Shown piece after piece: positions 8,376 to 17,397 of a stretch of 64,000 nucleotides of DNA (within the stretch, counting starts at the first letter, position 1; every line of letters begins with the position of its first letter). The position numbers and the translations under genes are program-made. The notes under the pieces were generated by a model that ran no database searches, was not told where the DNA came from, and saw nothing but the letters and a program-made list of their open reading frames with translations. Source of the stretch: Natrinema hispanicum (GTDB taxonomy: Archaea; Halobacteriota; Halobacteria; Halobacteriales; Natrialbaceae); the NCBI RefSeq assembly GCF_900111485.1, contig NZ_FOIC01000013.1, positions 33,341-97,340 of the forward strand, written 5' to 3'.

Positions 8376-8570
8376 ATTTCGTCTGACGTGAGCATCCGCC
8401 AAAACTGCTTGGGTTCTTTTATTCCGCCAGATTCGTGCGTGATTCGGCGTCACTGACCCGATTTGGGGCCGATAGCCGGGCAAAAAAGAACGGTTGAAAT
8501 TCGTGTTTACTCGACCTCGAGTTGTTGATTTGTTGGGGGATCGGCCATCTCATGTTCTGTGTGATCGCGC

Positions 8571-8597
8571 ACCACTATCGAGTGTCGAAATAGTGGT
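8571..8597. promoter_or_regulatory. 8-bp inverted repeat in the 8376-8675 intergenic region
   Basis: ACCACTAT (8571-8578) and ATAGTGGT (8590-8597) are perfect arms around an 11-nt spacer, about 80 bp before the CNNM start and about 195 bp before the zinc-finger start. It could be an operator for the CNNM gene or an RNA hairpin. Confidence 0.45.
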
Positions 8598-8675
8598 AGT
8601 TAGAGTTACGGGAGTGGGTCAAACCGGCGATAGTCTCCCTGATTGATTTCTGTCTGGCGATCTAACCGCTCGGTA

Positions 8676-9797
8676 ATGGACTCACTCGTCATCGGCGGCC
8701 GGCTGTTCGCAGGAGTGTTGCTGATTCTGGCGAACGCCTTCTTCGTCGCGATCGAGTTTGCGTTGACTCGTGCTCGACAGTTCACCAAGGAGGAGTTCGT
8801 CGGAGACACGCCCGCACTCGAGCGGGCATGGGAGATGACTGACAACCTCGAGCTCTACCTCACCACGTGCCAGGTCGGGATTACAGCCTCGAGTATCGCC
8901 GTCGGGATCGTCGCAGAACCGGCGCTGGCCGCGATATTCGAACCACTGTTCGTGAACACGGCGCTTGCTTCGATCGGTAGCGGAGCGATCATTGCCTTCC
9001 TCATCATCAACCTCGTTCACCTGACCCACGGCGAACAGACGCCGACGTATCTCGGCGTCGAGCGCTCACGGCTGGTCTGTCGGTACGGCGCGACACCGCT
9101 GTACTGGTTCCACTGGATCATTTCACCGATCATCACTCTCGGCGACGGCATCGCGAAGCTGACCCTCAAGCTCTTCGGGATCGAGATGACTGGCGCATGG
9201 CTCGAGACCGAAGAGGACGTCATCGAGTCGCGGGCCGACCTCCGGAACAAGCTCGGGTCGGTCCTCGAGAAGGGAGAACTCCCGGAGGAACGCCGCGAAG
9301 AGGTGATGAACGCGTTTCAGATCGGCGAGCAGGCGATTCGTGAGGTGATGGTGGATGCCGAGGATATTATCGCGCTGTCGACGGAAGCGAGCCCCGAGGA
9401 GAACTTTCGAAAAATGGAAGACCGCCCACAGACGCGGTATCCGCTGGTCGGCGACGACCTGACCGACTTTCGCGGGATCGTCTACACACCGATCCTCGTC
9501 AGATACCGCGAGGAACTGGCGAGCGGTGACGTCGACTTCGCGGAACTGGCAGCACCGCCGATGACGCTGTCCCCCGATACGGACGTCAGCGACGCGGTCG
9601 ACCAGTTCCAGGCGGAAAATCAGGAACTCGCATTGGTGATCGAAGACAGCGAGGAACGGAGTTCCTCGAGCAGCCGGACGCAGTCCGGCGATGGCAATGT
9701 TACCGGCCTCGTCACTGTAACCGACTTGCTCGAGGCGGTGATGGGCGACATCGAGGACCCGCTCGATCAGCGGCAGGTCGAAGCGGCCGATCGGTAA
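8676..9797 (+). CDS. CNNM/CorC-family transporter (DUF21 plus CBS pair)
   Basis: A 373-residue membrane protein. The N-terminal DUF21 transmembrane domain spans about residues 1-165, with membrane helices at LLILANAFFVAIEFALTRA, ITASSIAVGIVAEPALAAI and SGAIIAFLIINLVHLT followed by the conserved HGEQTPTYLGVERS turn. A helical linker (LEKGELPEERREEVMNAFQI) leads into a CBS pair that begins at IREVMVDAEDIIALS; the second CBS ends near residue 365. This family is linked to magnesium and other cation efflux or homeostasis. The start at 8676 puts the first membrane helix close to the N-terminus; a further upstream ATG at 8643 would add 11 polar residues. The usual CorC_HlyC tail is absent or very short. 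Confidence 0.88.
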   Translation: MDSLVIGGRLFAGVLLILANAFFVAIEFALTRARQFTKEEFVGDTPALERAWEMTDNLELYLTTCQVGITASSIAVGIVAEPALAAIFEPLFVNTALASIGSGAIIAFLIINLVHLTHGEQTPTYLGVERSRLVCRYGATPLYWFHWIISPIITLGDGIAKLTLKLFGIEMTGAWLETEEDVIESRADLRNKLGSVLEKGELPEERREEVMNAFQIGEQAIREVMVDAEDIIALSTEASPEENFRKMEDRPQTRYPLVGDDLTDFRGIVYTPILVRYREELASGDVDFAELAAPPMTLSPDTDVSDAVDQFQAENQELALVIEDSEERSSSSSRTQSGDGNVTGLVTVTDLLEAVMGDIEDPLDQRQVEAADR

Positions 9798-9892
9798 CGA
9801 GATCGAACCGACGAACCGATTACGTGACGTCGAGAGCGGACTACGCGGCTGCGCGCCGCCGGCTTTTCCGTGTCGCGGTGGAACGAACAGCC

Positions 9893-10324
9893 ATGTATCA
9901 CGACATTCTGGTACCGACCGACGGCAGCGACTCGAGCACGGCAGCGGTCGACGAGGCTGTCGCGATCGCCGACGGGGAGGCAGCGACGGTCCACTTTCTC
10001 CACGTTATCGACGAGGGGACAGAGATGTCCGCGGGTGCGTCGGGGATGATCGCACCGCAAGTCACGGAAACGCTCGAGGCGGAAGCGGAGTCGGCCCTCG
10101 ACGATGCCGAACGACGGGCCGGGAATGCCGGCGTGACCCACGACCGGACGACCCGCGAGGGCGACCCCCACGATGTGATCGCGGCCTACTGCGACGATGC
10201 GGACATCGATCTCGTCGTCATGGGTGCAAGCGGCCGCTCGGGATTAAAAGAACACCTCCTCGGGAGTACGACCGATCGCGTCGTCCGAACGGTCGAGACG
10301 TCAGTGCTGATCGCACGGCCCTGA
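9893..10324 (+). CDS. UspA-family universal stress protein
   Basis: A 143-residue alpha/beta protein beginning MYHDILVPTDGSDSS. The ATP-binding loop pattern G-2x-G-9x-G(S/T) is visible in GASGRSGLKEHLLGSTT, so this is the nucleotide-binding type of USP. The longer frame from 9824 has a basic, non-homologous extension and is rejected. It is a separate transcription unit 95 bp after the CNNM gene. Targets of such stress proteins in Haloarchaea are unknown. Confidence 0.9.
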   Translation: MYHDILVPTDGSDSSTAAVDEAVAIADGEAATVHFLHVIDEGTEMSAGASGMIAPQVTETLEAEAESALDDAERRAGNAGVTHDRTTREGDPHDVIAAYCDDADIDLVVMGASGRSGLKEHLLGSTTDRVVRTVETSVLIARP

Positions 10325-10340
10325 GCAGGGCGAATCGCAG

Positions 10341-10355
10341 AGCGAAAAAAGCGCT
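10341..10355 (-). terminator. T-rich terminator of fumC
   Basis: Minus strand reads AGCGCTTTTTTCGCT, with six T residues beginning 16 nt after the fumC stop. T-runs of this sort terminate archaeal transcription. Confidence 0.6.
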
Positions 10356-10365
10356 GTCGACTCGG

Positions 10366-11781
10366 TTAGTCGTCCTGGCCGAGAATGCCGCGCTCGGTCA
10401 TCTTGCGGGGATCAAGGACCTCGTCGGCCTCGTCCTCGTCGAGGTAGCCCTTCTCTAAGACGACCTCGCGGACGGTCTTGTCCTCCTTGAGCGCGGTCTT
10501 GGCGACCTCGCTGGCCTTGTCGTAGCCGATGTGGACGTTGAGCGAGGTGGCCATCGCCATCGACTCCTCGACGCGGTCTGCACAGTACTCCTCGTTGGCC
10601 TCGAGCTTGCGGACGAATCGATCGCCGAACACCAGGCTCGCGTTCGAGATGAGTTCAGCCGACTCAAGGAAGTTGTGTGCAAGCACGGGCTTGTAGAGGT
10701 TGAGGTCGATCTGGCCCTCGGCAGCGCCGGCGGAGACAGCGGCGTCGTTGCCGACGACCTGCTTGTGGACCTGGTTGACGGCCTCGGCGACGACCGGGTT
10801 GATCTTGCCGGGCATGATCGAGGAACCGGGCTGGTTCTCGGGCTGTTCGATCTCACCGAGCCCGTTGCGCGGCCCGGAGGCGAGCAGGCGCAGGTCGTTT
10901 GCGATCTTGTTCAGCGAGCCGGCGACAGTTCGCAGCGCGCCGTGGGCTTCGCTCATCGCGTCGTGGGCCGCCTGGGCCTCGAAGTGGTTGTCGGCTTCGC
11001 GGAACTGGACGCCAGTCTCTTTCGTGATGTACTCGGCTGCGCGACCAGGGAACTCGGGGTGGGTGTTCAGACCGGTGCCGGTCGCCGTCCCACCGAGCGC
11101 GAGTTCCGCGAGGTGGTCGCGGACGTTGTCGACGCGGGCCAGTCCCTTCTCGACCTGCGTGCGGTAGCCGCCGAACTCCTGGCCGAGCGTGACCGGCGTC
11201 GCGTCCTGCAGGTGGGTGCGCCCGGTCTTGACGACGTCGTCGAACTCCGCTTCTTTTTCCTCGAGCGCCTCGCGGAGTGCGTCGAGTGCCGGAATGACGT
11301 CTTTCTCGACGGCCTCGAGGGAGGCAACGTGCATCGCGGTCGGGATGACGTCGTTGCTCGACTGGCCGTAGTTGACGTGGTCGTTGGGGTGGACGACGCG
11401 GTCACCGATCTCGCTGCCCATGAGCTCGGCGGCGCGGTTGGCGATGACCTCGTTGGCGTTCATGTTCGAGGACGTGCCGGAGCCGGTCTGGAAGACGTCG
11501 ACCGGGAACTGGTCGTCGTGTTCGCCGGCGATGACCTCGTCTGCAGCCTCGATGATCGCCTCGGCGACGTCCTCATCGACGAGGCCGAGGTCGCGGTTGG
11601 CCTGTGCCGCGCCTTTCTTGACGACGCCGAGCGCGCGGACGAACCGACGGCTGAACGTGATTCCCGAGATGGGGAAGTTCTGGATCGCGCGCTGGGTCTG
11701 TGCGCCCCAGTAAGCGTCCGCTGGCACCTGCATCTCGCCGAGACTGTCCTCCTCGATTCGGTATTCGTCTTCGTCTCCCAT
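10366..11781 (-). CDS. fumC: Class II fumarate hydratase
   Basis: The 471-residue enzyme interconverts fumarate and L-malate in the TCA cycle, as a cytoplasmic homotetramer. Superfamily signatures are all present: TGSGTSSNMN at 99-108, GRTHLQDATP with the catalytic histidine at 190, and GSSIMPGKINP at 319-329, holding the serine of the flexible loop. Length is typical of FumC, and GSSIMPGKINP together with TGSGTSSNMN favours fumarase over aspartase. It is monocistronic, with its own terminator. Confidence 0.96.
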   Translation of the reverse strand: MGDEDEYRIEEDSLGEMQVPADAYWGAQTQRAIQNFPISGITFSRRFVRALGVVKKGAAQANRDLGLVDEDVAEAIIEAADEVIAGEHDDQFPVDVFQTGSGTSSNMNANEVIANRAAELMGSEIGDRVVHPNDHVNYGQSSNDVIPTAMHVASLEAVEKDVIPALDALREALEEKEAEFDDVVKTGRTHLQDATPVTLGQEFGGYRTQVEKGLARVDNVRDHLAELALGGTATGTGLNTHPEFPGRAAEYITKETGVQFREADNHFEAQAAHDAMSEAHGALRTVAGSLNKIANDLRLLASGPRNGLGEIEQPENQPGSSIMPGKINPVVAEAVNQVHKQVVGNDAAVSAGAAEGQIDLNLYKPVLAHNFLESAELISNASLVFGDRFVRKLEANEEYCADRVEESMAMATSLNVHIGYDKASEVAKTALKEDKTVREVVLEKGYLDEDEADEVLDPRKMTERGILGQDD

Positions 11782-11801
11782 ACGCGAGAACTCTCAGTCA
11801 G

Positions 11802-13424
11802 TCAGGTAAAATCCACCGAAAGCCCAGTCTCGTCCGAGCGAGCGCGCTCACGGACGGCCGACTGGAGCCGTTCCCGGCCGATGCCGTGGAGCTCGCGGGC
11901 CGTCTCGAGTTCGAGATCGGGAACCGTTGGCGTCCCCCAGGAAAACGTCCGCGAACTAGCCGTATCGACGGCGAGCGACGCCAGTCCGAGCCGGCGCTGG
12001 AAGATCGACCGCCGCGTCGAGACCGTCTGAATCCGATAGTAGGGGATGACGGTCGTCCGGCGGTTCCAAAACCCCGACCGAATCACGAGATGCTCCTCGC
12101 CGACGTGATAGCCCAGGTTGACGTACTTGAGATGAGCCGCAAGGGGTACTGCGACGAAGACGGCCACGGCGAGATACCAGCGCTCGAGGCCTGTACCCTG
12201 TGCAAGTCCGAACGCGACGGCGACGACGATGGCTGCGATGGCCGAATAGCGGACGAGGTACCGCCGCCGAGCCAGCGTCGGCGGCCGCTGGAACCGTGGC
12301 GTTTCGACGTCAGTGAGGTTCTCGGCGAATCGATAGATGCGGTCGGTCTCGGCAAGTGGGATAGCTGATTGGCTGCCACCGCTACTTTCTGGCCCATAGC
12401 CTGCGGTTTCGACCCAGAGGCCGGCGTAGCCGACCAGTCGCTGGAGCGGATTCTCGGTGATGGTCACCGACTGGACCTTGTCGACGGGGATCGAGCCGCT
12501 GTAGCGCTGGATCAATCCCCGTTCGTAGACGAAGTCGGCCCCTGCTCGCCCGAGACGGAACCCGTAGTAGTTCGCGACCGTGTAGATCGCACTCGCGACG
12601 TACGTCGCGACCGACCACTGGAGCGCAGTGACAGCGATCAAAACGAGCAGTGATCCGACCGCGGCACCGTCGAGCGACGCCGGCCCACCGACGGGACGCG
12701 CGATCTCGAGGATGAACGCGGGAACCAGCCCTGACCCGGAGTCAGCGCTTGTGAGGAAGATCACCAGCGCGATCGGGAAGACCGCAGCGCCCCACCGGAA
12801 CGATGTCAGAGCATACACCAGCAGTTCTGTCGGCTCGAGTTCGAACAGCAGCGTCGGCCTGCGGTCAGGGTGTGAGCGCTCGTGGCGCGTCGACTCATCG
12901 ACGCCGCTAGCCGAAGCCGACCCACTCGCCGAGGCCGCGCGCTCGTCGCTGCTCGCGTCGTCGTCGTCCGCTCGAGCAGTTTGCCGGCGGATCTCAGCGC
13001 GAAGCCGCTCTGCTTCGGCCTCGCTGACGAAGTTTAGTGTCGCTTCCGTCTCGCCGCCGCCGGCAGTCTCGAGGGAGACAACGGCGAGCCCGAAAATGCG
13101 GTACAAGACGCCCTGGGAGACGTCGACGTTCTGGATACGGCGATACGGGATTTCGCGCGAGCGCCGGGAGAACACGCCCGAAGTAACGTCGAGCGTCCGC
13201 GAGGTGATCGCGTACGTGAACCGATAGTAGTACGCGATGCCGTAGCCGATCCCGACGACGAACCCGACCGGGGCCAACATGAAGATCCAGTCGATGTCGA
13301 CGCCGTCGAAAATCGTCGAGAGGATCATCACGACGAAAAACGGCATCGACAGCCCGGTAAGGCCGCGCTGGAGCGCCAGCGTCACCGCGCTCAGCGGATG
13401 CAAGCGATTCGCATCAGACGGCAT
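11802..13424 (-). CDS. Bacterial-PH (YdbT-like) membrane protein, copy B
   Basis: A 540-residue paralogue of the protein at 5873-7459, with the same order of membrane-helix pairs and three bPH2 units. Matching blocks are YRRIQNVDVSQGVLYRIFGL with [22 protein letters not shown], then VDKVQSVTITENPLQRLVGY, then YYRIQTVSTRRSIFQRRLGL. The linker after the first unit is a Ser/Ala/Asp-rich insertion. The ATG at 13424 overlaps the small PH gene by 11 bp; the longer frame to 13481 would run through that gene's coding sequence. The role is unknown, as for copy A. Confidence 0.85.
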   Translation of the reverse strand: MPSDANRLHPLSAVTLALQRGLTGLSMPFFVVMILSTIFDGVDIDWIFMLAPVGFVVGIGYGIAYYYRFTYAITSRTLDVTSGVFSRRSREIPYRRIQNVDVSQGVLYRIFGLAVVSLETAGGGETEATLNFVSEAEAERLRAEIRRQTARADDDDASSDERAASASGSASASGVDESTRHERSHPDRRPTLLFELEPTELLVYALTSFRWGAAVFPIALVIFLTSADSGSGLVPAFILEIARPVGGPASLDGAAVGSLLVLIAVTALQWSVATYVASAIYTVANYYGFRLGRAGADFVYERGLIQRYSGSIPVDKVQSVTITENPLQRLVGYAGLWVETAGYGPESSGGSQSAIPLAETDRIYRFAENLTDVETPRFQRPPTLARRRYLVRYSAIAAIVVAVAFGLAQGTGLERWYLAVAVFVAVPLAAHLKYVNLGYHVGEEHLVIRSGFWNRRTTVIPYYRIQTVSTRRSIFQRRLGLASLAVDTASSRTFSWGTPTVPDLELETARELHGIGRERLQSAVRERARSDETGLSVDFT

Positions 13425-13875
13425 CGTCAGCCTCGCTTTCGACGGCCAGTTCACGAAGCGTATTCTGCAGCGTTCGTGCACGCTCCGGCGTCAGCCCCGG
13501 AATGCGAACGTCCGCGTTTCGGGACCCTGCCGTGTAGACGACGACGCTCGAGAGGCCGAGGACACGCTCGATCGGGCCAAACTGCGTGTCGACGTGCTGG
13601 ACGCGGACGAACGGAACGGCGGTTTCGACGAACGTGACGACGCCGCGCTCGAGGTAGAGCGCGTCGTCCTGGAGTTCGAACTGCCAGACCTGGTACAGTC
13701 GGAGAGCGTAGCCGGTCCCGGTGACGAGCCCGAGTGCGACGACGCCACCGATCGCTACCACCGGGACAGTGACCTGCCACTGATCGATGGCGGTGAGGAC
13801 GACGCCGAGGACGACCGCAGCGAGCGCCCCACGGGCGATCCAGAGGAGTCTGATGCGGGGATGGAGGGTTTCCAT
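13414..13875 (-). CDS. Bacterial-PH (YdbS-like) membrane protein, copy B
   Basis: A 153-residue paralogue of the protein at 7456-7944, starting METLHPRIRLLWIARG. It has two membrane helices, one bPH2 domain ([20 protein letters not shown]) and the same C-terminal block (SRNADVRIPGLTPERARTLQ). It overlaps the next gene by 11 bp. The two pairs probably arose by duplication and are now separated by six unrelated kilobases minus the intervening genes, with clear divergence between them. Confidence 0.85.
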   Translation of the reverse strand: METLHPRIRLLWIARGALAAVVLGVVLTAIDQWQVTVPVVAIGGVVALGLVTGTGYALRLYQVWQFELQDDALYLERGVVTFVETAVPFVRVQHVDTQFGPIERVLGLSSVVVYTAGSRNADVRIPGLTPERARTLQNTLRELAVESEADDAV

Positions 13876-14051
13876 AGGAATGAAATGTCATTTCTAGTGG
13901 ATAAAGCCACGGTTCCACGCGAGCGGTCTGCTCCGGTATCGGCGGCCAACCCGCAAGACGGGGTGACTGCGAGCCATCCGTCGCGAAGTCACGATCGTCG
14001 TCCCGGTTCGCTGGTGGGGTGGACCTTGCGAGTGTATAGTGGGTAATGACA

Positions 14052-14060
14052 CCATTTATC
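14052..14060 (+). promoter_or_regulatory. TATA-like element of the enoyl-CoA hydratase gene
   Basis: The string CATTTATCA is located 25-33 nt before the ATG at 14085, which supports that start and a leaderless transcript. Confidence 0.5.
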
Positions 14061-14084
14061 ACAACATATGGTCAAGTAGCGCAC

Positions 14085-14897
14085 ATGGCTTCCGAGACAG
14101 CGACGAGCGATCAGTGGGAGACTGTGGACTGCAGCCGAGACGAGCATGTCGGCCGGATCACGCTTGCCCGCCCCGAGGCGATGAACACGTTTAGCACCGA
14201 ACTCGCACAGGACCTCGACGCAGCGCTGCACGCACTCGACGAGGACGACGACGTGCGGGTGATCGTCGTCGACGGCGCAGGCAAATGCTTCTCGGCTGGC
14301 ATCGACCTCTCCGAACACGGCGACCACGAGACCGAGTCGGAATACGAGCAGTGGGTTGGACGGATGGAAGCACCGTTTCACACGCTAACTGAGATGCGAA
14401 CACCAGTGATCGCCGCGGCCCACGGCCACGCGGCCGCCAACGGGATCGGACTGGTCGCAGCCTGCGATCTCGCCGTCGCCGCCGAGGGGACGAAATTCGG
14501 CGCGACAGCGCCCAAAGTCGGCCTGTTCTGTATGGGACCGGCCGTCCCGCTGATGAAGGCACTCACCAGAAAGCGGTGTCTCGAGCTCATCCTGACCGGC
14601 GAGTTGATCGATGCCGAAACCGCCCTCGAGTGGGGGCTGATCAATCGCGTCGCACCCGAGGGCGAGCAGCTGGACGCGGCGATGGAGCTCGCCGAAACGA
14701 TCGCACAGAAGAGCCCGATGGGTGTCCAGATGGGCAAGCAAGCGTTCTACGAGATGGTCGAGATGGACTACGACGAGGCACTCGCGTACTCGAACGAGCA
14801 GTTCGCAACGCTGTGTACGACAGACGACGCGAACGAAGGCATCGCGGCCTTCCTCGAGGGTGAGCCACTCGCCGCCGACGAGTGGCCCGGCGAGTAA
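14085..14897 (+). CDS. Enoyl-CoA hydratase/isomerase (crotonase fold)
   Basis: A 270-residue crotonase-family protein. Visible marks are the N-terminal LARPEAMNTFSTEL, the oxyanion-hole segment GKCFSAGIDL, a second oxyanion strand HAAANGIGLVAACDLAVAA, and the helix MGVQMGKQAFYEM near the C-terminus. In place of the usual GGG/AGGG run it has AANGIG. Crotonases hydrate or isomerise CoA thioesters in fatty-acid or branched-chain catabolism, but the exact substrate cannot be inferred. The TATA box at 14052 argues for 14085 over the ATG at 14046. It ends convergently with bolA. Confidence 0.88.
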   Translation: MASETATSDQWETVDCSRDEHVGRITLARPEAMNTFSTELAQDLDAALHALDEDDDVRVIVVDGAGKCFSAGIDLSEHGDHETESEYEQWVGRMEAPFHTLTEMRTPVIAAAHGHAAANGIGLVAACDLAVAAEGTKFGATAPKVGLFCMGPAVPLMKALTRKRCLELILTGELIDAETALEWGLINRVAPEGEQLDAAMELAETIAQKSPMGVQMGKQAFYEMVEMDYDEALAYSNEQFATLCTTDDANEGIAAFLEGEPLAADEWPGE

Positions 14898-14923
14898 CGA
14901 CCGCGTGGCCGGTTTGGGCCCGG

Positions 14924-15184
14924 CTACTGATCAGCCTCGAGGTCGTCGTATTCGGCGGGCGTGTAGGTTGACAGCTCGAGGGCGTGGATGTCGGTCGTCA
15001 TGTGCTCGTCGAGTGCGTCGTAGACCTGCTGGTGTTGCTGGACCAGCGGCAGACCTTCGAAAGCCGGCGAGACGACCGTCGCGGCGAGGTGGTCCTCGTC
15101 GTGTTTATCGCGGGCGTGCGTGACCGTCGCCTCGGCGTCCTCGAGATTCGATTCGATGAGTTCCTCAACGGTTGCTGGCTTCAT
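14924..15184 (-). CDS. bolA: BolA-family protein
   Basis: An 86-residue protein whose class II KH-like fold is indicated by HLAATVVSPAFEGLPLVQQHQQVYDAL, the BolA signature region with the conserved F-x-G-x-x-x-x-x-x-H spacing. BolA proteins work with monothiol glutaredoxins in iron-sulfur or iron handling. The next gene upstream on the same strand encodes an Nfu-type Fe-S scaffold, in keeping with that role. The N-terminal 18 residues of the longer frame (to 15238) are not family-like, so 15184 is used. Confidence 0.85.
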   Translation of the reverse strand: MKPATVEELIESNLEDAEATVTHARDKHDEDHLAATVVSPAFEGLPLVQQHQQVYDALDEHMTTDIHALELSTYTPAEYDDLEADQ

Positions 15185-15250
15185 ACGGAAGGGATGTGTC
15201 GCTCGAGGCAAAAACGCCGCGGTCGCGGCCAGCGACACGGTGAGTGGGCC

Positions 15251-15577
15251 TCAGAACGGGACGTCCGGCGGCACGTCCGGGCCCGACGATCCCTGCTCGC
15301 TCAGTCCGTCGAGGCCGGTCGTAACGGTGACGTGATCGATCGCGTCGATCTCGGCCGGGAGTCGCCGCTGGATCGCCTGGGTCGTCATCGAACTGACCCC
15401 ACAACCGCTGCACGCGCCATGCAAATTGATCCCGACGTGGCGCTCCTCGAGGTCGACCTCGGTGATCGAAGAGTCGCCGCCGTGGCCCTCGATCTGGGGG
15501 AAGTTGCGACGGAGGAACAGAGAGACAGCTTCGCGAACGGCGTCCTCGGGAGACTGATCCGACTCGGACTCGCTCAT
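15251..15577 (-). CDS. NifU C-terminal-domain (Nfu-type) Fe-S scaffold protein
   Basis: A 108-residue protein. The Nfu domain is shown by IEGHGGDSSITEVD followed by ACSGCGVSSMTTQAIQRRL, in which C56-x-x-C59 is the cluster-binding pair. Nfu proteins assemble or carry [4Fe-4S] clusters to apo-enzymes in the cytoplasm. A TATATAT string at about 15601-15608 lies roughly 25 nt before the start, consistent with a leaderless transcript. bolA follows 66 bp downstream on the same strand, so the pair may be an operon. Confidence 0.9.
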   Translation of the reverse strand: MSESESDQSPEDAVREAVSLFLRRNFPQIEGHGGDSSITEVDLEERHVGINLHGACSGCGVSSMTTQAIQRRLPAEIDAIDHVTVTTGLDGLSEQGSSGPDVPPDVPF

Positions 15578-15687
15578 GGCTGTGGCGAGGGGCTGGAGCG
15601 ATATATATGTCGGGCATTGGCCCGTGCGCTCGCAATCAGAGCGGCGATGACGGCGACTTTATGCCGGCTCGAGACGCCGTCCCCGAT

Positions 15688-16191
15688 ATGTCACTGGCAG
15701 CCGAGACGCGCCGAGCAGTCGATCGTCGGCCGTTCCTTCGAACCGCGTTGCGGGCCGGCGTCGTCAACTACACCGCCGCCGCCCGTACGCTCGCGGTCGA
15801 CGGCGAGACCGACGCGATCGCGACGGCGCTGCGCCGCTACGCCGACGAGTTGCCGGCCTACGGGACCGAGTCGCGAGACGTCCGCGTCCGGATGGAGAGC
15901 GGAATCGGCCCGCTCGAGTCGGCACGCGACGACGCCGACACACTCCTGACGGTCGGCGGGCAGGCGTTCGGTCCCGTCGACAGCGATCTGACCGCCATCG
16001 TCGCCGCCGGCGACGTCGATGCGGCCGCGCTCGCGGCCGTGCTTGCACGACTCACCGCCGAGGAGCTGTCGCCGACTGCAGCCGGCGTCGCCGAAGACGC
16101 CCTGGTGATCGTCGTCGAGCGACTCGAGGGTGCGAACGCGCTGCGGGCGGTCGAGGACGCGCTCGAGCGCGTGGGTGCCCAATCCGGATGA
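15688..16191 (+). CDS. Haloarchaeal protein of unknown function
   Basis: A 167-residue acidic protein with two apparent parts: a helical N-terminus (VDRRPFLRTALRAGVVNYTAAARTLAV) that looks like a small helix-turn-helix, and a C-terminal half with alternating strands and helices (SDLTAIVAAGDVDAAALAAVLARL, ALVIVVERLEGANALRAVEDAL) that resembles an ACT-like fold. A TATA-like CTTTATG at 15655-15662 supports the start at 15688. This architecture is common in Haloarchaea as an uncharacterised family (DUF7523 from memory). An amino-acid-sensing regulator is conceivable but unproven. Confidence 0.7.
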   Translation: MSLAAETRRAVDRRPFLRTALRAGVVNYTAAARTLAVDGETDAIATALRRYADELPAYGTESRDVRVRMESGIGPLESARDDADTLLTVGGQAFGPVDSDLTAIVAAGDVDAAALAAVLARLTAEELSPTAAGVAEDALVIVVERLEGANALRAVEDALERVGAQSG

Positions 16192-16257
16192 GGGCACTCG
16201 CGGAGGGCTACTTCTGTTGGTTATGACTTTTTATACCCACACTTTCTGAGAAGTTAT

Positions 16258-17304
16258 ATGGGGATTTCCCAGGGCGTGTCGTTACCGGCAGCGTTCGACG
16301 ATCTCGATATTGGCATCGTCTTACGCGACCCGGAAACCGGCGCAGCTCTCGACGTAAACGACCGGATCGAGGAGTTATACGGCTATTCTCGAGCGGAACT
16401 CCTCGAGATGGAAATCGGAGAGCTCACAGCACCATCGACGACGTTTTCTCAGGACGAAGCGGTCGATCGACTGCACGCTGCTGCCGCCGGCGAGTCGCAA
16501 GTGTTCGAGTGGCGGATCGAACGACCCACGGGTGAACTGGTCTGGATTCGCGTCCGGCTCAATCGGACGACGATCGACGACACCACGTGTGTCATCGCCG
16601 AGGTTCGGGAGATCACCGAGTACAAGGCGCGGGAACGTCGATTGCGGCTTCTCAACCGCGTCATCCGACACAATCTTCGAAACGAGACGAACGTCCTCAT
16701 GGGGTATGCCGACCGTCTCAAACAAGCCGTCGAAGCGAAGACGCTCGAGGAGGAAGTCGAGACGATCCTCGAGATCGCATCGGAGATTGGGAGGTTGAGC
16801 GATTCGATTCGTCAGGTCGAGGAGATCGCAACGCCCGACGCGACGCAGCGGTCGCCCACGGACATCGGCGAGCTGGCCGAAGCGATCGTCGCGGAGGTTC
16901 GAGCGGACGAGACGGCGGCCGAGATATCCGTCGATATTCAGGACGCCGTCTGCGTAAACGCCGATACCGGCCTCCGACACGCGATTAGACATGCCATCGA
17001 CAACGCGATCGAGCACAACGATCGCGACGTCCCGTCCGTCGACGTATCGGTTGCTATCGATCCAGACACCGAACAGGCCGAGATCGCCGTCAGCGATGAC
17101 GGCCCGGCGATCCCGGACGTCGAGATCGACGTTCTCAGAGAGGATGTCACGGCGAGTACCACCTATCACGGCTCCGGCGTCGGACTGTGGGTGATGCAGT
17201 GGTGTGTCGACTCGCTCGGCGGTGAACTCGTCTTCGAGGAGAACACCCCTCGTGGCAACGTCGTTCGGTTCTTACTGCCACGGGTCGACCGCGCCGAGCC
17301 ATAG
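16258..17304 (+). CDS. PAS-domain sensor histidine kinase
   Basis: A 348-residue soluble kinase. A PAS domain (about residues 10-125, with NDRIEELYGYSRAELLEM) is followed by the haloarchaeal-type phosphoacceptor helix VIRHNLRNETNVLMGY (His at 138) and an HATPase domain. The N-box is HAIDNAIEHN, the G1 box DDGPAIP and the G2 box GSGVGLW. No membrane helix is seen, so an intracellular signal is likely. No response regulator is adjacent, so the partner is elsewhere. A weak TATA (TTTTTATACC) lies about 30 nt upstream. Confidence 0.9.
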   Translation: MGISQGVSLPAAFDDLDIGIVLRDPETGAALDVNDRIEELYGYSRAELLEMEIGELTAPSTTFSQDEAVDRLHAAAAGESQVFEWRIERPTGELVWIRVRLNRTTIDDTTCVIAEVREITEYKARERRLRLLNRVIRHNLRNETNVLMGYADRLKQAVEAKTLEEEVETILEIASEIGRLSDSIRQVEEIATPDATQRSPTDIGELAEAIVAEVRADETAAEISVDIQDAVCVNADTGLRHAIRHAIDNAIEHNDRDVPSVDVSVAIDPDTEQAEIAVSDDGPAIPDVEIDVLREDVTASTTYHGSGVGLWVMQWCVDSLGGELVFEENTPRGNVVRFLLPRVDRAEP

Positions 17305-17397
17305 CGACGGGTGGCACATCTCGCCGCCGGTACTGGCTAGCCGTCACATCCGGAGGGCATCACACGCTTTAACTTTCGCCCGGGGGAAGGGAGGATA

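Noticed and set aside
10531..12030. Long plus-strand frame opposite fumC
   Set aside because: It mirrors fumC, which has all the fumarase signatures. The plus frame has no family motif and arises from GC-rich codon bias.
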